Shown here one piece after another: positions 32,633 to 44,049 of a stretch of 64,000 bases of DNA (positions are counted from its first letter, which is position 1; each line of letters opens with the position of its first letter). Position numbers and translations under genes: made by a program. Source of the DNA: Charina bottae (lineage: Eukaryota > Chordata > Lepidosauria > Squamata > Charinaidae); contig JALMGJ010000002.1 of NCBI GenBank assembly GCA_023362775.1, forward strand, positions 55,708,914 to 55,772,913, in the 5' to 3' direction. The notes beneath the pieces are model-generated. The model ran no database searches and was not told the origin of the DNA. It saw nothing but the letters and a program-made list of their open reading frames with translations.

Positions 32633-32660
32633 CGCTCTTCTCCCAGGGCTTTGAGGTTGC

Positions 32661-33713
32661 TTATATGATCTTAGTCGTAAACAAGTAGTTTCCGCTTTGC
32701 CCGCATATCCATTCTTCTAGAGTCTCAGGATCCCCCCTGCCAGCAGCCATTTCCAGAATCTCGGGTTTCAACCCCATCTGGAAATACTCAATTTGAAACG
32801 TCTCCGGCCAATCTGGTAATCGACTAATAAGTTTTTTAAACTCCATGGCGTATTCCGCTACAGTTCGATTTCCCTGGCTCAATTGTTGTAATTCCACTCT
32901 AGCTGACATTTTTGACAACGTATCTTCAAATCTCTTCTTTAAAGCCAGCATAAATGCCTTAAAAGTTAACAGTTCTTTGGCATTAGTATCATGCATGGCC
33001 CCTTCTAAGAAACTTGAGACATACCTTACTTTGGCTTCTTCATTCAGGAAAGAGTCTTCAAACTCCTCCATAAAACCCCTGACATGGGTCATAAAGCAAG
33101 CCAACTTTCCAGGATTGCCATCAAATTGCATCTTTAGCTTGTTAACTGCTAAAGTTCTGGCCCGTCTCCTGGGTAATCCACTCGTGGAAGGAGGCCTCAC
33201 CTCAGGCTCAGGTCCTGAAAAATCATCCTCTTCCTCACTGCCACTTGAAGTTCCACTCTCTGCTGAAGTGGTCATCGGAGTAGCTCCTTTCTCCGTCACT
33301 GTACCCCCTCCTTGCTTCGGAGCCAGGACAAGCTGCTGCAGAGATTGGCTGATGGACTCGATTTGCTTGCTGATGGTTTCCAATTCAAAGTCGATGTGTG
33401 AAGTCTTTGCCTCCAAAGAAGCCATTCTTTGGGACTGGGTAACTCTGGGTTTAGCAGTCCGTTTACCCATCCCCGCCTGGAGGCCACCTCCAATTCCCAT
33501 GGACCACTCTGCACTGGCTTTGGGAGTACGTACCACGGGAAGCTCGGCTGCCTCTATTCCACTACGTCTGGATCCCTTTTTAGATCCTTTCTTCTTGCCA
33601 GTTACTGGTTCAAAAGCCACAAACTTTTCCTCTTTCAAAACTGCTCCTAGGCCTTGAGAAGTGCCTGGTTGTGCTTCTTCCTCTGCCTGGAAACATTCCA
33701 TAGATTCCTCCAT
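32661..33713 (-). pseudogene. Gypsy gag, N-terminal and capsid-like part
   Basis: A 350-codon frame. The N-terminal third is low-complexity and basic (TGKKKGSKKGSRRSG). A probable coiled coil lies near residues 95-130 (RMASLEAKTSHIDFELETIS). The retrotransposon gag/capsid domain is in the second half (FDGNPGKLACFMTHVRGFME, then VAEYAMEFKKLISRLPDW). The frame ends prematurely after WICGQSGNY without the zinc knuckle, which follows in another frame. Confidence 0.9.
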
Positions 33714-33818
33714 TCCGTGAGTTACTTGGGGAAGTTGATTCTCACCAGGTAGGCACTAATTGTAATTTGCAATTGTTGCCTCAGGATAAACCAACTCGAT
33801 TTGGGATTCAGATCTTTC

Positions 33819-34174
33819 TGTGATGATCCCAACAACAATGCCCTAATAAACACTTCTCAATGCAGTTCGTTAGAATGCAGATTAAGCTTTATTCAGGATA
33901 CATGTTAATTGAAGCACTCCTAAAGATCTGAATGCGGATTCCCGCCAAACATTGCCATCTTAACTCTTCCCTTTGCGCGCCAAAGTACCAACCGATGATC
34001 TCATTGTGCAAATGTTCCCAACTCCACACTCCTGCAGATGGTTGACCTTGACGAAGCCGTTTCCAGCCTCCACCAACCGACATAACACTCAACTGCCATT
34101 CCCCCTCCCAACAGTTCCCAAAACATCTCTAGCCTCAATCCCAATGACAGGATTCATAGACATGAACCCTGACA
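33819..34174 (-). repeat. 5' LTR of gypsy element
   Basis: Same boundaries and length as the partner LTR. It is followed in plus coordinates by GTGAC. The expected primer-binding site would lie just below 33819 on the minus strand (GAAAGATCTGAATCCC); I could not match it confidently to a tRNA. Confidence 0.95.
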
Positions 34175-34214
34175 GTGACATCTGTCACATAGGTCAGCCT
34201 TGCAAAATGGATTA

Positions 34215-34360
34215 TTAAGCCAGCTTTCCCCAACCCAGTTACTTTCCAGGTATGTACTATAAACTTCAGATTCCAGAAATCTCAGCCTTGGCCATGCTAA
34301 TTGGAGGATTCTGGGATTCAGTCTACATATCTAGAGGATACCCAGATTAGAGAAGGCCAA
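34215..34360. mobile_element. Degraded MITE of the 'CTTTCCCCAACC' type
   Basis: The left end AGCTTTCCCCAACCC faces the right end TTAGAGAAGGCC, with internal CCAGAAATCTCAGCCTTGGC and GGATTCTGGGATTCAG arms. The same architecture appears at 45669-45782 and in the halves flanking 38646-39049. No TSD recovered. Confidence 0.5.
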
Positions 34361-34364
34361 TTTA

Positions 34365-34955
34365 AACAATGGAAAATGCCAGGAAATTTGAGTTGGAAGG
34401 TGGGAGGAACACACGTTTAATCTATTGCTCCCAGTCTTTTGTGGAGCAGTTGGAACTTTTCTCTTACTTCAACTAGTAAGCATGTGGCAAGGATCCCAGG
34501 GGCACAATAATCAAAACTTCCATCTCTAAGCCACAATTCTGATTTGTGTCAAAGATTTCTCCGATAAGTAGCAGATAAAATCCCCAATTAGTTAGGCCCT
34601 AGCCCACAAGTTAACCATGAATGGTGTAAAGGAACACTTCCTTTTTTTTCCTCTCACCATTCCCCTTCATGTCATCCCTGCATCCCCCCTATGGCCTTTG
34701 CCATGTTCTCCTCACTTGCTTTGGAACATTGTTCCAGCTTCTAGACTGTTAGTCTGTCTGTTGCAGTTTGACTGTATCCCTTTAAAGATGTGGCAACCAG
34801 TATCCCAACTGGTGTGTGCATGACATGGGCAATTTTATTTCCAGACTCTTTTCTAATGATCCCTAATGTGGCATTTGTTCACCTGAAACCCACTAAAATT
34901 GCCTTTGGTGATATCAGCATTCACCATAAAGCTTCCTGCGGCTCTCAGAAAGCCA
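34365..34955. other. Unassigned stretch
   Basis: No gene or recognised repeat seen up to the microsatellite. Confidence 0.45.
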
Positions 34956-34959
34956 ATTG

Positions 34960-35003
34960 GGTGTGTGTGTGTGTGTGTGTGTGTATGTTTGTGTGTTTGT
35001 TTA

Positions 35004-35040
<37 letters not shown>

Positions 35041-35055
35041 TGTATATATACAGTA

Positions 35056-35099
<44 letters not shown>

Positions 35100-35197
35100 A
35101 TCTATCTATCTATCTATCTATCATCTATCTATCTATCTATCTCTATCTATCTCTATCTATCTATCTCTATCTATCTCTATCTATCTCTATCTCTATC

Positions 35198-35240
<43 letters not shown>

Positions 35241-35262
35241 ATCTATCATCTATCATCTTCCA
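34960..35262. repeat. (GT)n then (ATCT)n array, ~300 bp
   Basis: A (GT)n/(GTAT) tract at 34960-35045 is followed by a long ATCT array (35058-35260) interrupted by CATC and CTCT variants. On the complementary strand the array is (GATA)n-type, like the array at 42151-42297. Confidence 0.96.
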
Positions 35263-35269
35263 AAGTGCA

Positions 35270-36262
35270 GCCACTGTCCCCTCAAAGTTTCTTGACCCTG
35301 ATAGTGGTAGGCTATGCTGTTCTTCCTGACAGAAATGTAATCCACGTTGGCTAGATCTGGATGGGTTTAGCTGTATAAAAAAGGAGACAGAGCGTTGGGC
35401 TAATCACATTTTAAAACCAAGTATGTGGGGAGGAAAGTCTTCATCCTGAATGAATAGTGGCCTCTGTGTTCTTATGTAAATAAGAGGTGGGGAAAAAAAC
35501 AAAACAAAACAAGAAGAGATAAGCATGTTCTTTCTTATCTGGGGAGAATAGTACCCCAGGATTTATGTTAGAAATAAATATTCTCCTGGCTTTTATTAAG
35601 GTACCTAAAATATTTATAGCTGTTTTTAGTTTGATTTCATGCCATGCCGTTTTATTTCATTTTAACAGTTGTACCTCCTCAGACTCTCCCTATCCCATTA
35701 ATCATAGTACCCTGTGCTCAGCCCCAGTAACCAAACGCAGCGCTCCTAATCTTACATCCTATTAATTTCTCCTTTGGCTGCCCCACGGTTCAGAAATGCA
35801 ACTGCAAGTTCCTGCCAATTTATTTGCTTTTCCCTCAGAAAAGGAGTAGCTGTATGCATTTCTTCGGGTAGTGAAATGAAATGAAATGCAATGAGCCCGT
35901 AGGAGCCACAGGGCATCTGGTCTATGCTCTGGCTCAGAGATGGCAGATAGTCCATTTCAGACATTCCCTCACTCGTGGCATCATGAAGGGAGGGATGTTA
36001 GCACCCCCTTTTCCTTTGGTTTCAGCCTAATGAATTTTGTGAAGCAGAGAATCTCCTTTCCTCAGGAGAACCTCTCCCTTCAGTGATTTTGAATCTCACT
36101 TGCACATACCTGGCAACACAGCGTAGTGGATTTCCATCTCTTATATCAGAAAAGGCTTCCAACTGTGGGAAAGAGCTCTCACGTTGGACACCTCTGTCTA
36201 CTTCTGGGGATCGAGCTACTCAATCAGGGATTAGGAAAAATCCTCTGCCCTACTTCAAGACA
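35270..36262. other. Unassigned stretch
   Basis: No gene or recognised repeat seen. It ends at the tail of an L2 copy. Confidence 0.45.
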
Positions 36263-36264
36263 TT

Positions 36265-36808
36265 TATTTATTTATTTATTTATTTATTTATTAAATTTAT
36301 CCCCACCCATCTCCCCGAATAGGGGACTCTGGGCGGTTTACAACATAACAATGGTTAAAATCTATACATATAAAATTACAATAAGACAATAAATAGATAA
36401 AAATAGGTAAAAATCCAAGAGATGGTAAAAGACTGGAGAGATCCCAGTTTAACTCTCAGACATGGAACCTTATCAGCTATCAGGAGGACATTATGGGGTC
36501 AGCCATTCCCACAAGTGACTATCCCTTCCTTGGTCCCACGCAAGGCGGCAGAGCCAGGTCTTAAGAGTCTTCCGGAAGGTCAGGAGTGAGTGGGCCAGCC
36601 TCACCTCCAGGGGCAAGATGTTCCACAATGCGGGAGCTACTGCAGAGAAGGCCCGCCTCCTGGACCCCACTAGACGAAATTCTGTTGTTGAAGGGGTCCG
36701 AACCATGCCCTCTCTGCATGAGTGCGTGGGGCGGTTCGATGTTATCGGGATGAGACGGTCCCTCAGGTACCCTGGCCCCATGCCATGTAGGGCTTTAAAG
36801 GAGACTGA
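36265..36808 (-). pseudogene. L2 LINE 3' end, 5'-truncated
   Basis: The minus strand starts in the RT C-terminus (FKALHGMGPGYLRDRLIP, then RRAFSAVAPALWNILP and LKTWLCRLAWDQGRD) and runs through the L2 3' UTR to the (TAAA)n tail at 36265-36296. It matches the 17.3-kb copy with about one residue in five different. The 5' break lies near 36808. Confidence 0.9.
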
Positions 36809-36809
36809 C

Positions 36810-38585
36810 ATTTTTTTAAAAATTAAAATGCGAGACACAGTTGTCACTCTTACACTGCATGAATGTACGTACACATGTAAAGAAGGCTCTTCCACAACAG
36901 TTTTCAGAATGAGAATATGTTAACTTCAGAGGGGTATACCTGTTGACTCTACGCATGAATCACTGCAGTCTTCCTAAGTGAAAGCAGGACATGGCTCTCT
37001 CAGACAAATGAAAAATGTAGCTGTCTCTGTGGATGGCAATTCTCTTTTCTGTTTATATAAGGATTACTTTTGTGTTGGATGGAGCAGGGCAAGAGCAATT
37101 GGATCATGCAGAGATGCCACTAGAATTCTCCTTGATTAAGTTATTCAGTTGACTCAATTGCACTCTAGCCAACACCAGCAGCATATAGATTTGGAATGAC
37201 TTAAATTCAGTATGTTTCTAAGGCCAAATTTCCAATGAACCTTTTAAAAATATGTAGACTACTGTAAGTTCAGCACAGTTACACATTCCTGTACAACTTC
37301 TGTATTCGTAGAGGAGGTCCCAAGGGCTGTAGTCTACAGGGAAAATGTGGCTGGAAGACTAGGGAAAGAGGCATAGAAAGAGGCACAGTGACTATGTTAG
37401 ATCTCACTCTCACAAGTGTTATAAAGGGAAATTATTATTTCATGGTAACAGTGCTCCCTGGAGTGACCTCATTGGTAATATAAAAACTGTGTTTATTGTA
37501 GAGAAATGGGTATTTAAAAACAATGCATAATATATACATATGCACAAACATGCACATAATGCTGGCAGTAAAGAATATTGAACAGCTAATGCAGTTTGCT
37601 GAAGAGATGTTGGGGGCGGGGAGATGATGCTCAAGCAGCTCTTTAGAAATCCTCATTAGCTTTCTTCAGCAGAGTCGAAATGACCGTTTTATGAGCACCC
37701 AGATGAAAACAGTTCTTCCGCACTCGCTGTGAAGAGTGGGGCAGATTGGTTTATCCTGCCTGCTAAGGACAATGCACTAATTCTGGGGTTACCAACCGTT
37801 CGATACCATAGTGCTTGTGCTTTCCGTAAATGAAAAAAGTGGGGCAGGGCACGGGAAGGATGTCAATCTTTATGAAGGAATGCTAATTTTGCCATAGCTT
37901 TCAACTAATGCTGTGTAGAAAATTTCAATTTCATGAAAAGGGAATTGCTTTCCATGATTTTTCCCCAAAGAAGAAGAAATGTTCAGGTTTTGGCATTTAT
38001 CGTATCGACCCTAATCCACAATGAAGAGGAGTGTGAGAAGAAAAAGAAAATAAACATTCAACACCCTTTACCATCTAGGAAGAATTTTAAAAAACATTCC
38101 AAAGTACCCTCGGAATAAGGAAGAAACAAAAAAAGTTCTTTAATAGGAAGGAAATTTTAAGGAAAAGAAGGCTTCAGCACGACATTAATTTCAATCATAG
38201 GAAAAACTATATGAAATATTTGCTAAGGAATAAAAAGGTAAAGATGCTCTCAAGTCAGACTCAATTCCTGGTAATAGGTCCATGTACTTTTTCTTGACAA
38301 TAATATGGAAGTGATTTCCTACTGCTGCCTTCTGAGCTTTGTAAACCTTCAGTTTGGATTTCAGTTTGAAGGCAATTTGATCCAATCTCCAAACTGAATT
38401 GCTTTTCTGAATCAAATCATCTAACGGGATTGGAAGTCTCCAGATTGAATCAATGTTCCAAATTGGTAGTTCTGCATCAGAGCCCTACTAAAGAATTGAT
38501 AATGCATTTACAGATAATTCTGTAATATAAAACCAGATATCTCTCTTGCCTCTTAAAAGAGATACTCAGCTAATGATGTAGGAAC
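36810..38585. other. Unassigned stretch
   Basis: No gene or recognised repeat seen. ORFs at 37435-37656 and 37933-38118 are short and AT-rich without family features. Confidence 0.45.
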
Positions 38586-38645
38586 AAAATAGGCAGGATA
38601 AGGCAACATGGTGCCCTCCAGACGTTTTCCACTTTTATTTCCATT

Positions 38646-39049
38646 CAGGCCTGCAACTTGGGTCTGTGTCACCCAGGGAAAACATGGATTCCACGACCCC
38701 CCATGGATTCCGCACCCCCCCAAAATGAGAAGTTCCGCCATGGCCCCGCTACTCGCACTACGGCGTGTGTACAAACCGTAACATTTTCCCAAGCGAGCAA
38801 GAGAGAACAGTGAGCGAGCCCCCGCCCTCCTGTTCTGGCGAGTGCTAGTTTGTTGGAGGAGCCGGGCACACGAAAGCCGCTCCTGCTTTAGACCTGCTTG
38901 AGCGGTGGGCTCCATCCACAAGGAACCTGCGTGAGCATGAGATTAAGTCCTGATTCGCATCGCAGGCCTAACACAAAGGACATTTGGCGCCGCCACCAGC
39001 GCAGTGCCCGGGGCACATGGCCCGCTTGCTCCCCCTGGTTGCGGCCCTG
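38646..39049. mobile_element. hAT MITE, 404 bp, nested in another MITE
   Basis: The left end CAGGCCTGCAACTTGG and right end CCTGGTTGCGGCCCTG are imperfect inverted repeats. Flanks TTTCCATT (38638-38645) and TTTCCATC (39050-39057) match at 7 of 8. The interior is GC-rich. It splits an older element whose halves are recognisable at about 38600-38637 (GTGCCCTCCAGACGTTTT) and 39075-39110 (GGGAGTTGTAGTCCAAA). Confidence 0.82.
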
Positions 39050-39244
39050 TTTCCATCACCCACAGTAAGCATGGACAATGACAAGGGATGTGGGAGTTGT
39101 AGTCCAAAATTTCTGCCTAACCCGGAACAAAATTGGTCTTTTTTTAAATGATGACTGTTATGCTGGACACACACCCAGCAGCAGTACCTAATATTGGGGA
39201 ACAGTTACTGAATCCCACCAATACTGGAGAACCAATTGCTACTG

Positions 39245-39485
39245 TGATGGGAATTTTAAAAAAATGTATTAATTATTTGTTACATTTATACTCCACTTTT
39301 CTCCAGGAGCATAAAATGGCCTACATTGACAACAACCTTCATTTTTATTCTCACAACAGCAGCCCTATGAGGTAGGTTGGACTAAGAGAGAATGACTGGC
39401 TCAAAGTCACCATAAGGTTCCATGTCTGAGAGTGAAACCGGGATCTCTCCAGTCTTAGATCAAACCTTAACCACTGTACCACATT
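39245..39485 (-). mobile_element. CORE-SINE (MIR-like), diverged
   Basis: In plus orientation it shows the LINE-type tail TTTATACTCCACTTTTCTCC, then ACAACAGCAGCCCTATGAGG, the core GGCTCAAAGTCACC, and the tRNA-derived head TTAACCACTGTACC. It is in minus orientation and diverged from the 43.9-kb copy. Confidence 0.75.
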
Positions 39486-39639
39486 GAATTTCTAATCCAA
39501 GTATCTTTAATTTTGTGTGAAAATCCACTTTAATTCTTATATAGTTCTTCACATACTAATTTTGTGAATTACTCATTATGGCTGTTAGAAATACAGTATA
39601 TCAACAACAAAAATAGTATAGGATTAAACACACAAGTAG

Positions 39640-39870
39640 TCTGATTAGATTTATATCCCACCTTTTCCTTCAAGAAATCAAGGTGGCATTCATAGTACTT
39701 CCCCATCCTATTTTTCCTCCCAACAATAACCTTGTGTGGTAGGTTGGGATGAAAGAGAATGACTGGGCCAAAATCACCCAGTGAGCTTCCATGGCTGATG
39801 GTGTACTAGAACCTGGGTCTCCCCAATCTTAGTCCAACACTTGAACCACTAAGCACACACCAGTATTAAC
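39640..39870 (-). mobile_element. CORE-SINE (MIR-like)
   Basis: Same architecture: tail TTTATATCCCACCTTTTCC, AACAATAACCTTGTGTGGT, core ACTGGGCCAAAATCACCCAG, head CAACACTTGAACCACTAAGC. It lies within 160 bp of the previous copy. Confidence 0.78.
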
Positions 39871-39874
39871 CCAA

Positions 39875-41700
39875 GTAGTGCAAACCACTGGTCCTTTTTA
39901 GTCCAAAGAAGGGTATTGGTTTTGCTTTCAAATTCATAGTCGGCCAATCCAAGTATTCCTTGGAGTTTTGAAGCTGCTGAACACTTCCGTTACTTCTCTG
40001 CAGGAAGCTTAGTTCTAAGCAACACGATAATAATAGCAATTAGCAAGTTAGAATTTGCATCCTAAAACAATAGTTCTGCAGTAACAATGCATGTAACATC
40101 AATACCAGGGATACAAAATGTGATTCCCTATCTCCATGCAACTGAGTCGTGTATATTGGCAATTTACCTTATTCAAGTATAAGAGATCATAGGGCTTAAT
40201 TATTATATAGCTGTGTAACAAAGTACTCTTTCCCTCCGAGCTTCTCTTTGGTGATGAATGCAGTGCTAAATTAAACAATTTCTGGAGGTTTTATCTGCTG
40301 AAATGGTTGATACAGATTGCTAAATTGGTTTGCTTATTTCTAGTGCAATATATTTAACGAGTCTGAGTTAATATGCATAACATGCAGTCAAGAAAAGAGA
40401 TAAAGGGATAGTAAATCAAAGAACAGATATTATTGTTAATTAATAATATGCATTGGATGAGGTTTCTAACCAATACAATATTACAACTGGCTTGGGATGA
40501 AATGAGTTATAGGCTAGTATTGATGAGCACAAATGTAAAATGCAAAACACTGCTTTTCACTCAGAACAAAACAGTTCCATATGACATCAGTTCATGAGTT
40601 CTGAAAGAACATTAGTCAAAATAGCACAAGTGTTCTGTTGTGAAAACAGTTAAAATGTTTCCAGTGTTCCAACCATAGAAAATAATGGGAACTCAATATG
40701 GCCTCCTTGCTCCGTTTTTCCCCACCCCTTCACTACAGGAGCAAGTGGGATGTTCTTCATGGTCACAAGCAAACTACTTGATAACAGATCAAACCATTCC
40801 TAAAATGAGACATGTGGAAAACTATCACACCTGCCCTCCTTCCTTAAAGTGGTTTCTAGCATCATGCAAAGGAGGCAAAAGAGGCAAAAGAACCTTGAAC
40901 CTTGATTTCACTATAATTAGGGCTTGCATTTGATAGATAACAGTCACTTGAATTCTTTCATAATGGCTTCATTAACTCTGCTATAATAAATCTTCCTATC
41001 AGAAGATTTGGTGTCCTTGGAAGTCTGTTCTTGTAGTTTCTTGAGAAGCCATCTAAGTAAAGTATGCAAGGTGGGGTGGAAGTCACTGCTGTCTGCCGTA
41101 GACCACTTGACTTGCAGAAAAGAACGGCCAAAGAAATTATTTTAAAAATACGTTGCTAAACTTACAAAAAATCCATAGGGTATAATTGATACAGCTAGAA
41201 TCCAAACCAGCACCAAGCTAGATTCTCAGCACAGCCAGTCAATTTTCATTTAGTTAAAGTCACTCCTGAGAGACTGAGCCAAGCAATACAGAACAAATCC
41301 AGCCTATGTATACAGCCTTGTCTATATTTGTTACATTAGCACCTCCTTTAGCAGTTGGCAGAAATTTAACACATTTTTAGCCACAGGAGAAGATAAGAGA
41401 ATGCTGCCCAGTCAATACAAATTGTACTCTTCCCAATAGAATGTTGCTTTTACTGCTTACAATATCTTGTTAAAATCATTGCACTACAACCAAGTGCTGT
41501 CTTTATAGCATTCATTTAATGTCAGTGCACTCTTCACATCCATTGATCCAAAACTGGCAAAATAATCAATTGCAACACTCCTACATAACACACCAACCCT
41601 ACTAAAGCATGCAAAAATAGGAATACTAAGATTTTTGAAATTTATGGACCTTTGTCACACCACATACTTCCAGTTTGATGGATAAATATACAAACAAATC
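39875..41700. other. Unassigned AT-rich stretch
   Basis: No gene or recognised repeat seen. Confidence 0.45.
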
Positions 41701-41739
41701 AGGGGAACATCCATGAATCACCCATCTCAGTAACCCAGA

Positions 41740-42175
41740 ATTCCAGAATGCAGAAATAGATTATCTAAATAACATTTTCCATTGCAACGGATCAACTACA
41801 GCACAACCAACACAACCCACAAAAAGGACACAGACAAGTTCAACCACAGTTTCAGCTGGGAAGCTGTAGGCATTTTAGATCAACCCAGATCTTAGAATGC
41901 AAGCAAATTCCTAGAATTGATAAATCAGACATATAGAAATAAACCACAGTTATGAGTCATTCAAAATGTCAAAGAAAGAGACAAACAGAACATCCTCCCT
42001 TATCACACATCTATTAACCAACACTCAGATAAACAAAACCAGCATCTAATCAGCACAATAAACACCAGACAATAGCTTGCTAATCAAGGAAGAAACAATA
42101 CTGCCAATCAACATATCCTGCCCAAACCATACAAGGTGGTAGGACAACCTGAGATAGATAGATAGATAGATAGAT

Positions 42176-42230
<55 letters not shown>

Positions 42231-42248
42231 GATAGATAGATGATAGAT

Positions 42249-42296
<48 letters not shown>

Positions 42297-42510
42297 GCTA
42301 AATATTCTCTTTGATTGGTACAACCTGCTATATCTAAACAGTCAACAAACCTTACTTCCCCATGTCAAAGCACTGAAGATGTTGCCTACTGTGGTTGTGA
42401 AACTTTTGCAAGAAGAACCGTACAGAGTCTGAGTCAGCAGAAGGTAGAGCAGGCTTCACATTTGTGTCTTCTGCAGCACGGCAGGGCAAGAACAAGACTC
42501 ACCAACATAC
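41740..42510 (+). mobile_element. Candidate Penelope-like element relic
   Basis: The first part translates on the plus strand to a degraded frame containing FNHSFSWEAVGILDQ and KFLELINQTYRNKPQ, without overall openness. The second part contains GCACTGAAGATGTTGCC then GAAACTTTTGCAAGAAGAAC, a 3'-end motif I associate with reptile Penelope-like elements. A GATA array interrupts it. The family call rests on memory of the motif and needs a repeat search. Confidence 0.4.
42151..42297. repeat. (GATA)n microsatellite, ~145 bp
   Basis: Near-perfect GATA repeat with four GATGATA interruptions. It resembles the GATA (Bkm-type) arrays abundant in snake genomes. Confidence 0.97.
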
Positions 42511-42514
42511 GGAT

Positions 42515-43380
42515 CTCCTCCTAAGCACAATGACATCAAAATGATGAAACGTTCATCATGATATCACAACAAGCACCAGCCTTTTGCACTTAGGTTGCAA
42601 TGTTGTATAGTGACACCACAGGGTACATTTTGTCACATATCCCTGCTTCCCCCTGTGCTCACCAAATAATCCAGAACAACACAAAGAATCTTCAGTCATG
42701 CCACATTTAACTGCACACTGGAAGCTCAATGCAGCAACAAGGCACAAAAGCATGCAAGGCATACATACACATACCAGAATTCACGTATCAACCAAACCAG
42801 CATTGTTAGCAGTCTTCGCATTTATGCAACAACAGCATTAGCAATAACACATCTCTTTACACAATCTCTTTGCAAAACAAAAATGGCACACATGAACTCT
42901 AACTGCAACTGACCCATCCACACGCACTTTAACTTCTCCCTGTCAAAGAATGATTTAAAAGAACACTTCTTCTTCTCCTTTCTGGCCATGTACTTAATTG
43001 CTGCATTCTCCTTAATATTTTATTTTAACATCATCCATCCAGTCTAGCTGGTTCCTGTGCTGCTGTACTGGCTAGACTGGGGAAGGAAGAAAAGAAAGAA
43101 AGCAATCCACTCAAAAGCCACAAAGCAACAGCCCAACCGCAGTGCTTGGAACACGCAGCACACCTACAATGAGGCCATTAGAAATAGTCGAGTTTTGTTC
43201 TGAGTTTCAAGGTTGGAGCAGTTCAAGATCAGAATGTTTTAACAAGGGCAGTTGTGTGTGGGGGGGGGCGGGGGAGATAAAGTCAAGATGAGAGCTGTGT
43301 GATGCCTGTAAAAAAGGGGCAGGGATTCAAGAATGCTTTGACTTTTTGGATTTTCCCATGGATGTTCCTGTTTTATGTTT
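42515..43380. other. Unassigned stretch
   Basis: No gene seen. Contains a G-homopolymer near 43259-43275. Confidence 0.45.
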
Positions 43381-43388
43381 CTCTACCC

Positions 43389-43523
43389 CAGTGTTTCTCA
43401 ACCTTGGCAGCTTTAAGACATGTGGACTTTAACTCCCAGAATTCCCCAGCCAGCATGCTAGCTGGGGAATTCTGGGAGTTAAAGTCCACACATCTTAAAG
43501 TTGCCAAGGTTGAAAAACACTTG
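43389..43523. mobile_element. Palindromic hAT MITE, second copy
   Basis: An almost perfect hairpin: GGACTTTAACTCCCAGAATT CCC... pairs with ...GGAATTCTGGGAGTTAAAG. The outer ends CAGTGTTTCTCAACCTTGGC and GCCAAGGTTGAAAAACACTT match the copy at 16126-16259. The flanks no longer show a clear 8-bp duplication, suggesting greater age or end erosion. Confidence 0.85.
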
Positions 43524-43629
43524 TCTTCACAAGTGCTCACACAAATGTTAACTTACTGTATGTTGAGTTCTGCTTTAGTACATGCAACGAAGTACAGTAA
43601 GTTACATTGATAAGAATCACTGCTTAGAC

Positions 43630-43800
43630 CAGAGCTTTCCAAACTGTGTGTCGCGACACAAAAATGTGTCACCACACACAGTCTGGTGTGTCGCCACACA
43701 ACCCAGAAGCGCTGATCATCATCAGTGCTTCCGGGTTTTCCCGCGGCGACACACCAACGGCGGTTGGTGTGTCGCCGCGGGAAAACTTTGGAAAGCCCTG
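43630..43800. mobile_element. hAT MITE with TCGCGA palindrome, 171 bp
   Basis: Ends CAGAGCTTTCCAAACTGTGT and ACTTTGGAAAGCCCTG, with exact GCTTAGAC copies at 43622-43629 and 43801-43808. The subterminal TGTGTGTCGCGACACA palindrome is shared with the 61632-61906 element. The inner part is another GC-rich palindrome (GCGGCGACACACCAACGG against GGTTGGTGTGTCGCCGCGG). Confidence 0.93.
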
Positions 43801-43860
43801 GCTTAGACATAGATCAGGTCTCACTGTGGACAGGAAATCAACAGGTACTGAGAAGAATGC

Positions 43861-44045
43861 ATTTATTTATTTATTTATTTTTATTTATTTAATTTCTATC
43901 CCGCCTTTATCATTTTTATAAATAACTCAAGGTGGCGAACATACCTAATACTCCTTCCTCCTATTTTCCCCACAACAACAACCCTGTGAGGTGAGTTGGG
44001 CTGAGAGAGAGTGACTGGCCCAAGGTCACCCAGCCAGCAAAAAAT
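43861..44045 (-). mobile_element. CORE-SINE (MIR-like), with TTTA tail
   Basis: Plus-orientation order is (TTTA)n at 43861-43890, ATTTCTATCCCGCCTTTATC, CAAGGTGGCGAACATACC, CACAACAACAACCCTGTGAG, and core GACTGGCCCAAGGTCACCCA. It is broken off before the tRNA head. It is the best-preserved tail of this family in the window. Confidence 0.88.
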
Positions 44046-44049
44046 AATC

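Larger units (their letters stand above)
28313..34174 (-). mobile_element. Ty3/gypsy chromodomain LTR retrotransposon
   Basis: A complete 5.86-kb element in minus orientation. Both 356-bp LTRs are present (28313-28668 and 33819-34174) and identical GTGAC copies flank it at 28308-28312 and 34175-34179. Internal order on the minus strand is gag, CCHC zinc knuckle, protease, reverse transcriptase, RNase H, integrase, chromodomain. That order and the chromodomain fit the chromovirus branch of Ty3/gypsy. No envelope-like frame is present. The two LTRs differ at about nine positions by my count, so the insertion is moderately young, but several frame breaks disable it. Confidence 0.95.

Noticed and set aside
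32845..33657. 270-codon plus-strand frame
   Set aside because: Antisense to the gypsy gag frame; no family features.
34790..35354. 179-, 151- and 112-codon frames rich in YLSI
   Set aside because: Translations of the GT and ATCT arrays.
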